From Microtetraspora niveoalba (GTDB taxonomy: Bacteria > Actinomycetota > Actinomycetes > Streptosporangiales > Streptosporangiaceae): a DNA stretch of 64,000 nucleotides. The notes under the pieces are model-generated. The model saw nothing but the letters and a program-made list of their open reading frames with translations. It searched no databases and was not told where the DNA came from. This document shows positions 51,947 through 60,331 of the stretch, piece by piece. The DNA lies in NCBI RefSeq assembly GCF_001570405.1, contig NZ_BBYM01000033.1:1-64000 (forward strand), read 5' to 3'. Position 1 is the stretch's first letter, and each line of letters opens with the position of its first letter. The translations under genes were made by a program, and so were the position numbers.

Positions 51947-53317
51947 TCAGTTCGACGCGAGGAACGCGAGCAGGTCCTGGCGGGTGAGCAGGCCGACCGG
52001 CTTGCCGTCGTCGAGGACCACGGCCGCGTCCGCCTTCTCCAGCGCCTCGACCGCGCGCGAGACCGGCTCGCCGAAGCCGATCATCGGCAGCGGCGCGGAC
52101 ATGTGGTCGCCCAGCGGGTCCTCGGCGGCGACCTTCCCCCGGTAGAGGCCCTCGAGCAGGTCGCGCTCGATGATCGAGCCGACCACCTCGGCCGCCATGA
52201 CCGGCGGCTCCTCCTTCATCACCGGAAGCTGCGAGACGCTGTACTCCCGCATGATCGAGATGGCCGTGCCGACCGACTCGTGCGGGTGGACGTGCACGAA
52301 CTCGGGCAGGCCCGCGCTCTTGCGGCCCAGCACGTCGCCGACCAGGCCCTCCTCGCTCGACGTGGTGAGGAAGCCGTAGTCGGCCATCCACTCGTCGTTG
52401 AAGATCTTGGACAGGTAGCCGCGGCCGCCGTCCGGCAGCAGCACGACCACGACGTCGTCCGGCCCGGCCTCGCGCGCGACCTTCAGCGCGGCCACCACGG
52501 CCATGCCGCAGGAGCCGCCGACCAGCAGCGCCTCCTCACGGGCGAGGCGGCGGGTCATCCCGAAGGAGTCCTTGTCCGAGACCGCGATCACCTGGTCGCA
52601 GATCGTCGTGTCGTACGCGGCGGGCCAGATGTCCTCGCCCACGCCCTCGACCAGGTACGGCCGCCCGGTGCCGCCGGAGTAGACGGAGCCCTCGGGGTCG
52701 GCTCCGATGACCTTGACCCGGCCGCCGGAGACCTCCTTGAGGTAGCGGCCGGTGCCGCTGATCGTGCCGCCCGTGCCGACGCCGGCGACGAAGTGGGTGA
52801 TCCGCCCCTCGGTCTGCTCCCAGATCTCCGGGCCGGTCGAGTGGTAGTGGCTGGCCGGGTTGTCCGGGTTGGAGTACTGGTCGGGCTTCCAGGCGTTCGG
52901 CGTCTCCCGCGCCAGCCGGTCGGACACCGAATAGTAGGAGTCCGGGTGCTCGGGCGAGACGGCCGTCGGGCAGACCACGACCTCGGCGCCGTACGCCCGA
53001 AGCACGGCGATCTTGTCCTGGGCGACCTTGTCCGGGCAGACGAAGAGGCACTTGTAGCCCTTCTCCTGCGCCACGATGGCCAGGCCGACGCCGGTGTTGC
53101 CGGAGGTCGGCTCGACGATCGTGCCGCCGGGCTTCAGCGCGCCGCTCCTTTCCGCGGCCTCGACCATCCGCAGCGCGATCCGGTCCTTCACCGAGCCGCC
53201 GGGGTTGAAATATTCCACTTTGGCGAGCACCTGGGCGGGCAGTCCCGCCGTCACCTTGCGCAGCCGTACGAGCGGCGTGTCACCTATGAGCTCGATCAGG
53301 GAATCATGTACGCGCAC
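51947..53317 (-). CDS. cbs: Cystathionine beta-synthase
   Basis: 456 aa, GTG start. Condenses serine and homocysteine to cystathionine. The PLP fold carries K44 in NPGGSVKDRIALRM, the substrate loop EPTSGNTGVGLA and the phosphate loop GVGTGGTISGTGRYLKE. There is no N-terminal haem domain, as in other bacterial forms. The C-terminal part (about 335-456) is a tandem CBS-domain (Bateman) module (HESVGTAISIMREYSVSQLP, SRAVEALEKADAAVVLDDGK), the place where adenosyl ligands regulate the enzyme. It is the first gene of the cbs-metB operon and corresponds to Rv1077. Confidence 0.95.
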   Translation of the reverse strand: MRVHDSLIELIGDTPLVRLRKVTAGLPAQVLAKVEYFNPGGSVKDRIALRMVEAAERSGALKPGGTIVEPTSGNTGVGLAIVAQEKGYKCLFVCPDKVAQDKIAVLRAYGAEVVVCPTAVSPEHPDSYYSVSDRLARETPNAWKPDQYSNPDNPASHYHSTGPEIWEQTEGRITHFVAGVGTGGTISGTGRYLKEVSGGRVKVIGADPEGSVYSGGTGRPYLVEGVGEDIWPAAYDTTICDQVIAVSDKDSFGMTRRLAREEALLVGGSCGMAVVAALKVAREAGPDDVVVVLLPDGGRGYLSKIFNDEWMADYGFLTTSSEEGLVGDVLGRKSAGLPEFVHVHPHESVGTAISIMREYSVSQLPVMKEEPPVMAAEVVGSIIERDLLEGLYRGKVAAEDPLGDHMSAPLPMIGFGEPVSRAVEALEKADAAVVLDDGKPVGLLTRQDLLAFLASN

Positions 53318-53438
53318 CGCGAAGACCGCCTTGGTTTACCGAAGCTTTGTCAGCCTGCCTGCAGCCGTCATCCCGAGGGGGTGGCCGGAACTGGGCTAGT
53401 TTCTCTACCAAAAGGTACCGTCACAACGGGGAGAGCAG

Positions 53439-54416
53439 GTGATCTGGACGCCGGGAGCCGCGCGCGCCGCGCGCCGGATCGCCACAGCGGCCGCGATGGG
53501 CGGCGGGGGCATCACCGCACTGGGTGTCGCGACGTACGGCCTGCTCATGGCGGAGGCGTTGATCGCCCGCCGCATCGTGGGCAACCCGCACGGCATGGAC
53601 GGCCCCGACTCCGACGGAGTCTACGGCGACTTCGAGGGTGAGCCGATCCGGATGGTCATGCTGGGGGACTCGACCTCCGTCGGGCTCGGCCTGACGCTTC
53701 CCGCGAACACCCCGGCGGTCAACCTCGCCAACGGCCTCGCGGAGGTGGCCGAACGCCCGGTGCGGCTCACCGTCGTCGGCGAGTCGGGCGCCGCCTCCGC
53801 CGACCTGGGCCCCCAGGTCGACCGCGCGCTCGCCGCCGAGCCCGACGTCGCGGTCATCTTCATCGGCGCCAACGACGTCACCACCGCCACCCTTCCCGCC
53901 CACGCCGTACGGCACCTGCAGAAGGCGGTGCGCCGGCTGCGCGAGGCCGGGGCGGAGGTCGTGGTGGGGACCTGCCCCGACCTGGGCACGATCCGGCCGA
54001 TCCCGCAGCCTCTGCGCTGGGTCACACGGCGGTGGTCCCGCCAGCTCGCCGCCGCCCAGACCGTGGCCGTGGTCGAGGCGGGCGGCCGCACGGTCGCCTT
54101 CGCCGACCTGCTCGGACCCGAGTTCGACACGAACCCTGCCGAGATGTTCGGCCCTGATCGTTATCACCCATCTGCCAGAGGTTACCTACAGGCCGCGTAC
54201 ACAGTGCTACCGTCTGTATGCGCCGCGTTGGGATTGTGGCCCGAGCCCGAGCCCCAGCGCGTCGAAGGTTCGCAATACCTGTTGGCGGCAATGGCCGTGG
54301 AAGAACCCGGCACCGAGGTCAGCGCGACCCGGGTCGCCGGCCGGGCGGTCGGCCCCCAGGGACGGTGGGCGGCACTGCTCCGCCGGCGTCCCGGGCCGGT
54401 ATCCAAGAGCGCCTGA
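53439..54416 (+). CDS. SGNH/GDSL hydrolase with N-terminal anchor
   Basis: 325 aa, GTG start with GGGGAGAGCAG upstream. One hydrophobic segment (about 15-45) precedes the SGNH fold. Block I is MLGDSTSVGLG with nucleophile S78, block III is FIGANDVTTATLP, and block V is DRYHPSARGY with the Asp-x-x-His dyad. It is a lipase/esterase, probably at the membrane or outside it. The long C-terminal extension after the dyad (about 80 residues) is variable and low in motifs. It is divergent from cbs; the same pairing occurs in mycobacteria (Rv1075c near cbs). Confidence 0.88.
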   Translation: MIWTPGAARAARRIATAAAMGGGGITALGVATYGLLMAEALIARRIVGNPHGMDGPDSDGVYGDFEGEPIRMVMLGDSTSVGLGLTLPANTPAVNLANGLAEVAERPVRLTVVGESGAASADLGPQVDRALAAEPDVAVIFIGANDVTTATLPAHAVRHLQKAVRRLREAGAEVVVGTCPDLGTIRPIPQPLRWVTRRWSRQLAAAQTVAVVEAGGRTVAFADLLGPEFDTNPAEMFGPDRYHPSARGYLQAAYTVLPSVCAALGLWPEPEPQRVEGSQYLLAAMAVEEPGTEVSATRVAGRAVGPQGRWAALLRRRPGPVSKSA

Positions 54417-54463
54417 GGCCGGTCACCTTTCGCGACCCGGCCGTCACCCCCAGTAGGAGTGAT

Positions 54464-55822
54464 ATGACCCGGCCCCACGCGAAAGTCACCCTCACACTCG
54501 CCTCCGCCGCCCTGCTGACCAGCGGGGCCCTGGCCGGCTGCTCCCAAAGCGACGCCGCCGCGAAGAAGTACCCCACCTGGCAGAACACCGAGGTGAACGC
54601 GGTCAGCCGCACCACCAACGGCGCGGGCGTCGCCGCGACCACCTCGATGAAGGCCGACGGCACCCTGGAGACCGTCACTCTCGACGAGGCGACGGGAAGG
54701 AAGCTCTGGTCGGCCCCCGCGACGATGACCGGCCGCCTGCCCGGCATGGGCGTCCAGCCCCCCGCGGTCGTCGACGCCGGGAGCGGCCAGGCCGTCGTCG
54801 CCGCGATCGACCCCGTCAAGCAGGGCCAGTGGAACGCCACCCTGGTCACCAGGGACGCCCACACCGGCCGCCAGAAGTGGACCCGGCCGGTCCACTCGAC
54901 CTTCGGACCCCAGCGTTGCGGGCCGTACATCTGCCTGTCGGAGCACACCGCGCTGAGCACGGCCAGGCTCGTCGTGCTGGACGCGCTGACCGGCAAGACG
55001 ATCTGGCGGCTCCCCGGCATCGCCGAGGTGGAGTGGTCGGACCCGACGCGGGTCGTGCTGCTGCGGCTCGCCTCCCACCCGGTGCTCGAGGCGCACGACC
55101 TGAAGACCGGCAAGACGCTGTGGCAACTGCCGATCGAGCAGGCGCTCGGTGCCGGGGTCGACATGTCCGGCGGCTGGGCCTTCGGCTCCACCGCCACCAA
55201 CCTGGTCGGCTACGTCGCTCCGTACACCGACGCGCGCACCAAGAAGACCTCGGCGTTCGGGCTGTTCTCGCTCCGGCTCGCCGACGGCGTCCTCGAATGG
55301 ATGCGGCCGTCCGTCGTGCGCGTCTACCCCAGCGGCAACCCGGCGCTCGCCCCCGTCGTCCGTCCCGTCGACGAGCAGGGCCAGTACGGCGGCTTCGCCC
55401 GGCTGGACGGCGGGTCCGGGCGGGTGGTCGGGCAGATCACGGCGGCGCAGGTGCCCGGCTCCGGCTGGTGGCTCGCCTTTCCCCAGAAGATGGACCGGCT
55501 CGACTTCCTCAAGCACAGCGCCTCCGGCACGGCCTTCGACCTGATCAGCGGCCAGCAGGCCGAGGTGAAGGGCGCCAAGGGGTGGTCGTTCTGCGTGACG
55601 GACCCGCAGCCGCTGAAGCTCACCGGCGTCTCCCCCGGCTTCTACTCGATCGCGGCGCTGTGCGAGTTCGACCTGGCCACCGGCAAGCGGGTCACCTCCA
55701 CAGACGCCCCGCCCGCGTGGTTCACCGGCAGCCAGGGCGGCTGGCGGATCTGGCGGGACGAGAAAGGCGCGCTGCACGCGATCAAGGACGGGACCGCCAC
55801 GTCGCCCGGCATGTACGGCTGA
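54464..55822 (+). CDS. PQQ-like beta-propeller lipoprotein
   Basis: 452 aa, ATG after TAGGAG. The signal peptide ends in the lipobox SGALAGC, so the protein is a lipoprotein on the outer face of the membrane. Repeated strands of the kind DEATGRKLWSAPATM, DAHTGRQKWTRPVHS, DALTGKTIWRLPGI and DLKTGKTLWQLPIE (x-x-x-TGK-x-x-W) show a PQQ-type propeller. In such cases the propeller usually binds proteins rather than PQQ. No catalytic residue is evident. It is 47 bases after the SGNH gene and may be in its operon. Confidence 0.87.
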   Translation: MTRPHAKVTLTLASAALLTSGALAGCSQSDAAAKKYPTWQNTEVNAVSRTTNGAGVAATTSMKADGTLETVTLDEATGRKLWSAPATMTGRLPGMGVQPPAVVDAGSGQAVVAAIDPVKQGQWNATLVTRDAHTGRQKWTRPVHSTFGPQRCGPYICLSEHTALSTARLVVLDALTGKTIWRLPGIAEVEWSDPTRVVLLRLASHPVLEAHDLKTGKTLWQLPIEQALGAGVDMSGGWAFGSTATNLVGYVAPYTDARTKKTSAFGLFSLRLADGVLEWMRPSVVRVYPSGNPALAPVVRPVDEQGQYGGFARLDGGSGRVVGQITAAQVPGSGWWLAFPQKMDRLDFLKHSASGTAFDLISGQQAEVKGAKGWSFCVTDPQPLKLTGVSPGFYSIAALCEFDLATGKRVTSTDAPPAWFTGSQGGWRIWRDEKGALHAIKDGTATSPGMYG

Positions 55823-55868
55823 CCGTAGAAAGTTCTGTTTTGTGGCCCCCCGGGGATGGCGTCCGCTC

Positions 55869-55880
55869 TACCCCGGGGTA
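55869..55880. promoter_or_regulatory. Palindrome upstream of the thiolase gene
   Basis: TACCCCGGGGTA is a perfect 12-bp palindrome, 96 bases before the thiolase start. It is followed by a GC-rich leader with a longer dyad (55905-55955). Such sites in front of beta-oxidation genes are often bound by TetR/FadR-type regulators. Confidence 0.4.
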
Positions 55881-55904
55881 ACCTCCGCAGAAAAGGACTA
55901 GGGA

Positions 55905-55955
55905 GCGTCGGACGAATGCTGCCCGTAGCGCAGCAGGGCGTGATTCGTCCGACGC
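55905..55955 (+). promoter_or_regulatory. Perfect 13-bp inverted repeat in the thiolase leader
   Basis: GCGTCGGACGAAT (55905-55917) and ATTCGTCCGACGC (55943-55955) pair perfectly. The 25-base loop holds a smaller GCTGC/GCAGC stem. The structure ends 20 bases before the start codon and would strongly fold in RNA, or, as DNA, offer two 13-bp half-sites. The ribosome-binding site CAGGAGAG lies just after it. Confidence 0.6.
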
Positions 55956-55975
55956 GACGCAGGCAGGAGAGCCCC

Positions 55976-57193
55976 ATGCCCGAGGCAGTCATCGTCGCGA
56001 CGGCCCGCTCGCCGATCGGACGCGCTTTCAAGGGATCGCTGAAGGACATCCGTCCCGACGACCTCACCGCCCAGATGACCCGCGCCGCACTGGCCAAGGT
56101 GCCCCAGCTCGATCCGAACGACATCGACGACCTGATGCTCGGCTGCGGGCTTCCGGGCGGCGAGCAGGGGTTCAACATGGCACGCGTGGTCTCGACGCTG
56201 CTCGGGCTGGACGGCGTGCCGGGCACCACGGTGACCCGCTACTGCTCCTCGTCCCTGCAGACCACGCGGATGGCGATGCACGCGATCAGGGCCGGCGAGG
56301 GCGACGTGTTCATCTCCGCCGGCGTCGAGTGCGTGTCCCGGTTCGCCAAGGGCAACTCCGACAGCCTGCCCGACACCCAGAACCCCCTCTTCCAGGACGC
56401 GGCCGCCCGTACGGCCAAGCTGGCCGAGGGCGGGCAGGCCTGGCACGACCCCCGCGAGGACGGGGCCCTGCCGGACATCTACATCGCGATGGGCCAGACC
56501 GCGGAGAACGTCGCCGGCCTCAAGGGCGTCTCGCGCCAGGAGCAGGACGAGTTCGGCGTCCGCTCGCAGAACCTCGCCGAGAAGGCCCTCGCCAACGGCT
56601 TCTGGGAGAAGGACATCACCCCGGTGACCCTGCCGGACGGCACCGTGGTCAGCAAGGACGACGGGCCGCGCCCGGGCACCACGTACGAGGCGGTCTCGCA
56701 GCTCAAGCCGGTCTTCCGCCCCGACGGCACCGTCACCGCGGGCAACTGCTGCCCGCTGAACGACGGCGCCGCCGCGGTCGTCATCATGAGCGACACCAAG
56801 GCCGCGTCCCTCGGGATCACGCCTCTCGCGCGGATCGTCTCCACCGGCGTGACCGGCCTGTCGCCCGAGATCATGGGCCTCGGCCCGGTCGAGGCGTCCC
56901 GGCAGGCGCTCGCCCGGGCCGGGATGTCCATCGACGACGTCGACCTCGTCGAGATCAACGAGGCGTTCGCCGCCCAGGTCATCCCGTCCTACCGCGAGCT
57001 CGGCATCGACATCGACCGGCTCAACGTGAACGGCGGCGCGATCGCGGTCGGCCACCCCTTCGGCATGACCGGCGCCCGCATCACCTCCACGCTGCTCAAC
57101 GGTCTCCGGTTCCACGACAAGACGATCGGGCTGGAGACCATGTGCGTCGGCGGCGGCCAGGGCATGGCCATGATCGTCGAGCGGCTGAGCTAG
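55976..57193 (+). CDS. Acetyl-CoA C-acyltransferase (thiolase)
   Basis: 405 aa, ATG after CAGGAGAG. Condensing/cleaving thiolase of fatty-acid beta-oxidation. The nucleophile is C90 in [16 protein letters not shown], His in [13 protein letters not shown] and the second Cys in [24 protein letters not shown] and [16 protein letters not shown] complete the signature. The active-site context RYCSSSLQ is a slight variant of the usual RFCSSGLQ. It corresponds to fadA3 (Rv1074c) in the same neighbourhood of mycobacteria. Confidence 0.94.
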   Translation: MPEAVIVATARSPIGRAFKGSLKDIRPDDLTAQMTRAALAKVPQLDPNDIDDLMLGCGLPGGEQGFNMARVVSTLLGLDGVPGTTVTRYCSSSLQTTRMAMHAIRAGEGDVFISAGVECVSRFAKGNSDSLPDTQNPLFQDAAARTAKLAEGGQAWHDPREDGALPDIYIAMGQTAENVAGLKGVSRQEQDEFGVRSQNLAEKALANGFWEKDITPVTLPDGTVVSKDDGPRPGTTYEAVSQLKPVFRPDGTVTAGNCCPLNDGAAAVVIMSDTKAASLGITPLARIVSTGVTGLSPEIMGLGPVEASRQALARAGMSIDDVDLVEINEAFAAQVIPSYRELGIDIDRLNVNGGAIAVGHPFGMTGARITSTLLNGLRFHDKTIGLETMCVGGGQGMAMIVERLS

Positions 57194-57213
57194 CGCCCCT
57201 CCGGGCACACCGG

Positions 57214-57624
57214 CTATCCCTGGAAGTCGGGGCCGGCGCGGTCGATCGCGATACGGATGATCACCCGCCGGTCCCGCACCATGGCGGCCCGGTAGTCGTC
57301 CCAGTCCGGGTGCTCGCCGCTGATGTCGCGGTAGTAGTCGACCAGCCGCTCCATCGCGTCGGGGAGCGAGATGATCTCGGCGGTGCCCTCGATCTGCACC
57401 CATTCGCCGTAGAAGGCATCGGTGGTGACGGTGAGGAACACCTGCGGGTTCCGCCGCAGGTTCCGGGTCTTCACGGCCGTCTCACGGCTGCTGACGATCG
57501 CGTACCCGTCGCCGTCGAGGCCGACGGTGACGGGAGACATCTGCGGCCGTCCGTCGGCGTGCCAGGTGAGCATCACCGCGCGGTGGTTGTTCCTGAGGAA
57601 CGCGCGCGCCTTGTCCAGGTCCAT
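57214..57624 (-). CDS. PPOX-class (pyridoxamine oxidase-like / F420) flavoprotein
   Basis: 136 aa from the ATG at 57624 (the GTG at 57630 is also possible). A single split-barrel domain with the pattern ARAFLRNNHRAVMLTWHADG and RPQMSPVTVGLDGDGYAIVS, then RNLRRNPQVFLTVTTDAF and GEWVQIEGTAEII, characteristic of the actinobacterial PPOX-class F420-dependent enzymes. DFQG at the end is also typical. It probably uses FMN or F420 in a reduction; the substrate is unknown. Confidence 0.88.
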   Translation of the reverse strand: MDLDKARAFLRNNHRAVMLTWHADGRPQMSPVTVGLDGDGYAIVSSRETAVKTRNLRRNPQVFLTVTTDAFYGEWVQIEGTAEIISLPDAMERLVDYYRDISGEHPDWDDYRAAMVRDRRVIIRIAIDRAGPDFQG

Positions 57625-57677
57625 GAACACAATGATGCGCCCGCGCCGGAAGTGGCGCGGGCGCGGGCGAGGTCAGA

Positions 57678-57905
57678 TCAGAAGTTCCGGCCCCTGCGAC
57701 GCCGCTCGTGCTCCAGGACGATGGCGACCGCGTAGCCGTGCGTGAGCCCGTGCTCGTCGGCGAGCCAGTTGGCACGCTCGTCGCATCGCAGGAACGACGG
57801 GCCGTTGTCGATAGTTTGGAACCACTCGGGGAGGGCGCGTCCGGTGATGGTGGGGACGCGGGCGATGAGCTTGGTCTGGGTCTCCGGTGAGTGGTTCAAC
57901 GTCAT
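57678..57905 (-). CDS. DUF4287-domain protein
   Basis: 75 aa from the ATG at 57905, which follows GGAGGTGCTC (a strong ribosome-binding site); the longer frame to 58022 lacks one. The single domain contains LIARVPTITGRALPEWFQTI and DERANWLADEHGLTHGYAVAIVLEHER, as in DUF4287 proteins (usually about 75 aa). The sequence is helix-rich and soluble. Function is unknown. Confidence 0.88.
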   Translation of the reverse strand: MTLNHSPETQTKLIARVPTITGRALPEWFQTIDNGPSFLRCDERANWLADEHGLTHGYAVAIVLEHERRRRGRNF

Positions 57906-58014
57906 GAGCACCTCCACGGATATGGCTCCTGTTGGGCTCGACACTGCCTCACCCGTCCCGGCTTGACAAGACCCCGACGGACATCGTTTCGTTATTAAAT
58001 CTTGATCATATGGA

Positions 58015-58815
58015 TTAGTCACTGTCCGTGAAGTAGCTGATGAACCTCAGGATCTCCAGGTAGAGCCAGACCAGGCTCAGCGTCAGGCCGAAAGCCATCA
58101 GCCAGGAGTACCTCGCCGGGACACCCGCGCGCACCCCGCTCTCGATCTCGTCGAAGTCGAGCAGCAGGAAGAAGCAGCCGAGCAGGATCATCGCGATGCT
58201 GAAGATCCAGCCGAGCGGGTTGTCGGCCCGCAGGCCGAGGCCGCCGGGCTCGAAGAAGCCGACGATCCAGTTGACGAGCATGAGCCCGACCGCGGCCAGG
58301 GCGGCGCCGACGACGAACTTGGTGAACTTCGGCGTGGGCCGGAAGATCTTCAGCGTGTAGACCGCGAGCGTGCCGCCGAAGGCGAGCATCGTGCCCAGCA
58401 CGGCCTGCAGTACGACGCCGTGGAAGAGGTCCTCGTACCTGTGGCTGAGAACGCCGATGGCCACGCCGTAGCTGAGGGCGTATCCGAGGATGAGCGCCGG
58501 GTTGGTGCTCTGCCGGAACGAGACGATCAGCCCGAGGATCAGGCCGACGATCATCGCGGGGGCGGCGAGGGTCCAGCCGAGGTTCAGCTGCCAGGCCACC
58601 GCCGCCGAGAGGACGAGCGTGCCGAGCGTCATGAAACCGCGCACCACGACGTCGTCGACCGTCATCGGACGCTCCGCCGCCGGCGTGTGGGCGGGCGTGT
58701 AGGACGGCGCCGTGTACATCTCGTTCAGCTGCTGGACGCTGGGCGTCGGGCCCGCCCAGGCCCGCTGTCCCCCTGGAGCGCCCCGCTGGCTGAATATGGG
58801 GTTTCTGCTCTCCAC
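58015..58815 (-). CDS. Bax inhibitor-1 / YccA-family membrane protein
   Basis: 266 aa from the GTG at 58815, preceded by GGAGGCAGAG. A polar N-terminus of about 60 residues (SRNPIFSQRGAPGGQ) leads to seven membrane helices, ending in LMAFGLTLSLVWLYLEILRF. The family is identified by the pattern RPMTVDDVVVRGFMTLGTLV, then SRYEDLFHGVVLQAVLGTML, FLLLDFDEIE and the final LRFISYF. It is likely a pH-gated or calcium-leak channel in the wider family; the role in actinobacteria is not known. Confidence 0.92.
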   Translation of the reverse strand: MESRNPIFSQRGAPGGQRAWAGPTPSVQQLNEMYTAPSYTPAHTPAAERPMTVDDVVVRGFMTLGTLVLSAAVAWQLNLGWTLAAPAMIVGLILGLIVSFRQSTNPALILGYALSYGVAIGVLSHRYEDLFHGVVLQAVLGTMLAFGGTLAVYTLKIFRPTPKFTKFVVGAALAAVGLMLVNWIVGFFEPGGLGLRADNPLGWIFSIAMILLGCFFLLLDFDEIESGVRAGVPARYSWLMAFGLTLSLVWLYLEILRFISYFTDSD

Positions 58816-58972
58816 CTCTGCCTCCGACTCTCGATCAGCGTGCGCCGCCAGCATCTCAAGCGGGCGTCACGCCAGTCCACTGGCGTAATCAACGATCGTC
58901 TGGCGAGGGGAGTTCCCCACCGGGGTTCCCGGAAAACGGAACCCCGGTGGGCGGCGCCGGCCCGTCTCCCGA

Positions 58973-60223
58973 TCAGCGGGTCGGGCTGAAGGCGCGCAGC
59001 TCGGCGGGCCGCTTGCCGAGCACGATCTGCTCGGCGAGCAGCTTCCCGGTCACCGGGCCGAGGGTGACTCCCCACATGCCGTGGCCGCCGGCGATGTAGA
59101 CGCCGGGCACCCGGCTGGCGCCGATCAGCGGCAGGCCGTCGGGGGTGACGGGACGGGGGCCGACCCAGGTGTCGGTCCGGTGCTCCCAGTCGACGCCGGC
59201 GAGCAGCGGCCGGGTGTTCTTGATGATGGAGGCGACTCGGCCGGTGTCCAGCGGGTGGTCCGGCGAACGGAACTCCATGGTCCCGGCCACGCGGAGGTTG
59301 CCCTGGTACGGCGTGCAGGCCACGCGGATGGAGGGGAAGTAGATCGGGCACGGGACGGTCTGCTCGACCGGCACGGTGAACGAGTACCCGCGGCCGGCGC
59401 GGACGGAGGTCCGGACGCCGAGCGGACGGGCCAGGTCGTCCAGCCACGCGCCGGTCGCGATCACGACCGCGTCCGCGTGCTCCGGCTCCCCCGCGTACGC
59501 CTCGACGGTGACGCCGCGCGGGCCGTGGCGCAGGTTCCGCGCGGTGAAGCCGGTGCGGAGCCGGCCGCCGCGGGCGACCACGGCGTCGGCGAGCGACTGG
59601 GTGAAGGCACCGGGGTCGATGTAGCGCTGGCCGTCCAGCCGGATCGCCAGCTCGACGTTGGACGAGATCTGCGGGACCTCCGCGGCGATCTTCTCGCCGG
59701 GGATCTCGGTGAAGCTGATCTCCTGCCCGGAACGCAGGATCAGCTCCAGCTCGCGGCGCAGGTCGTCCGCCTGGGCGGCCTTCTCGAAGGCGGCCATGAT
59801 CGGCGCGTCGATCGTGGGGGCCTCGACACCGTTCTTGGTCAGGATGTCGAAGGCGTCCAGGCACTGGGCGTTGATGGGGCGGTAGGCCTGCATGCCGCGC
59901 TCCCACTGCCGCATGGTGCAGTGCGTGGCGAACTTGGTGAGGAAGGCCCACAGCCGCGGGTCCGGCTTGGTCGGAATGTACAACGGCGCGTCACGGTCGA
60001 GCATCGACCGCATTCCGTACCGGAGAACGCTGGGCTCGGGCAGCGGGATGGTGAGGCCGGGCGACAGCCAACCGGCGTTGCCCCAGGACGCACCGGCGGC
60101 CACACCGGCCCGGTCGACCACCGTGACCTCGACTCCCCGCTCCTGGAGGAACCACGCCACCGACAGGCCGACCATTCCGGCCCCCACCACCACGACACTG
60201 CGCGGTGACTTCTCCTCCGCCAC
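58973..60223 (-). CDS. FAD-dependent D-amino-acid dehydrogenase-like oxidoreductase
   Basis: 416 aa, GTG start. The N-terminal FAD-binding motif is VVVVGAGMVGLSVAWFLQERG, followed by the DadA-like GASWGNAGWLSPGLTIPLPEP. The C-terminal GxGxxG-like GGHGMWGVTLGPVTGKLLAEQ completes a DAO-fold (glycine oxidase/DadA family) enzyme. It oxidises a D-amino acid or similar amine to a keto acid. The PucR-type regulator gene lies 97 bases upstream on the same strand and probably controls it. Confidence 0.9.
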   Translation of the reverse strand: MAEEKSPRSVVVVGAGMVGLSVAWFLQERGVEVTVVDRAGVAAGASWGNAGWLSPGLTIPLPEPSVLRYGMRSMLDRDAPLYIPTKPDPRLWAFLTKFATHCTMRQWERGMQAYRPINAQCLDAFDILTKNGVEAPTIDAPIMAAFEKAAQADDLRRELELILRSGQEISFTEIPGEKIAAEVPQISSNVELAIRLDGQRYIDPGAFTQSLADAVVARGGRLRTGFTARNLRHGPRGVTVEAYAGEPEHADAVVIATGAWLDDLARPLGVRTSVRAGRGYSFTVPVEQTVPCPIYFPSIRVACTPYQGNLRVAGTMEFRSPDHPLDTGRVASIIKNTRPLLAGVDWEHRTDTWVGPRPVTPDGLPLIGASRVPGVYIAGGHGMWGVTLGPVTGKLLAEQIVLGKRPAELRAFSPTR

Positions 60224-60294
60224 GACAGCTCTCCCTTTCTTGAGACGACCCTTCGAGCATGTACGCCGCGGAAGAGGTCGGAGCTGCCAAATTC

Positions 60295-60331
60295 GGACAA
60301 TGGATCTGCCTGCGGTTGTCCTATCCGGACA
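60295..60331. promoter_or_regulatory. Candidate PucR operator cluster before the dehydrogenase gene
   Basis: GGACAA (60295-60300), TTGTCC (60316-60321) and GGACA (60327-60331) are three half-sites in alternating orientation. The first two form a perfect 6-bp dyad, and the last two form TGTCC-TATCC-GGACA. They lie across the end of the pucR gene, 72-108 bases before the oxidoreductase start. Confidence 0.4.
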
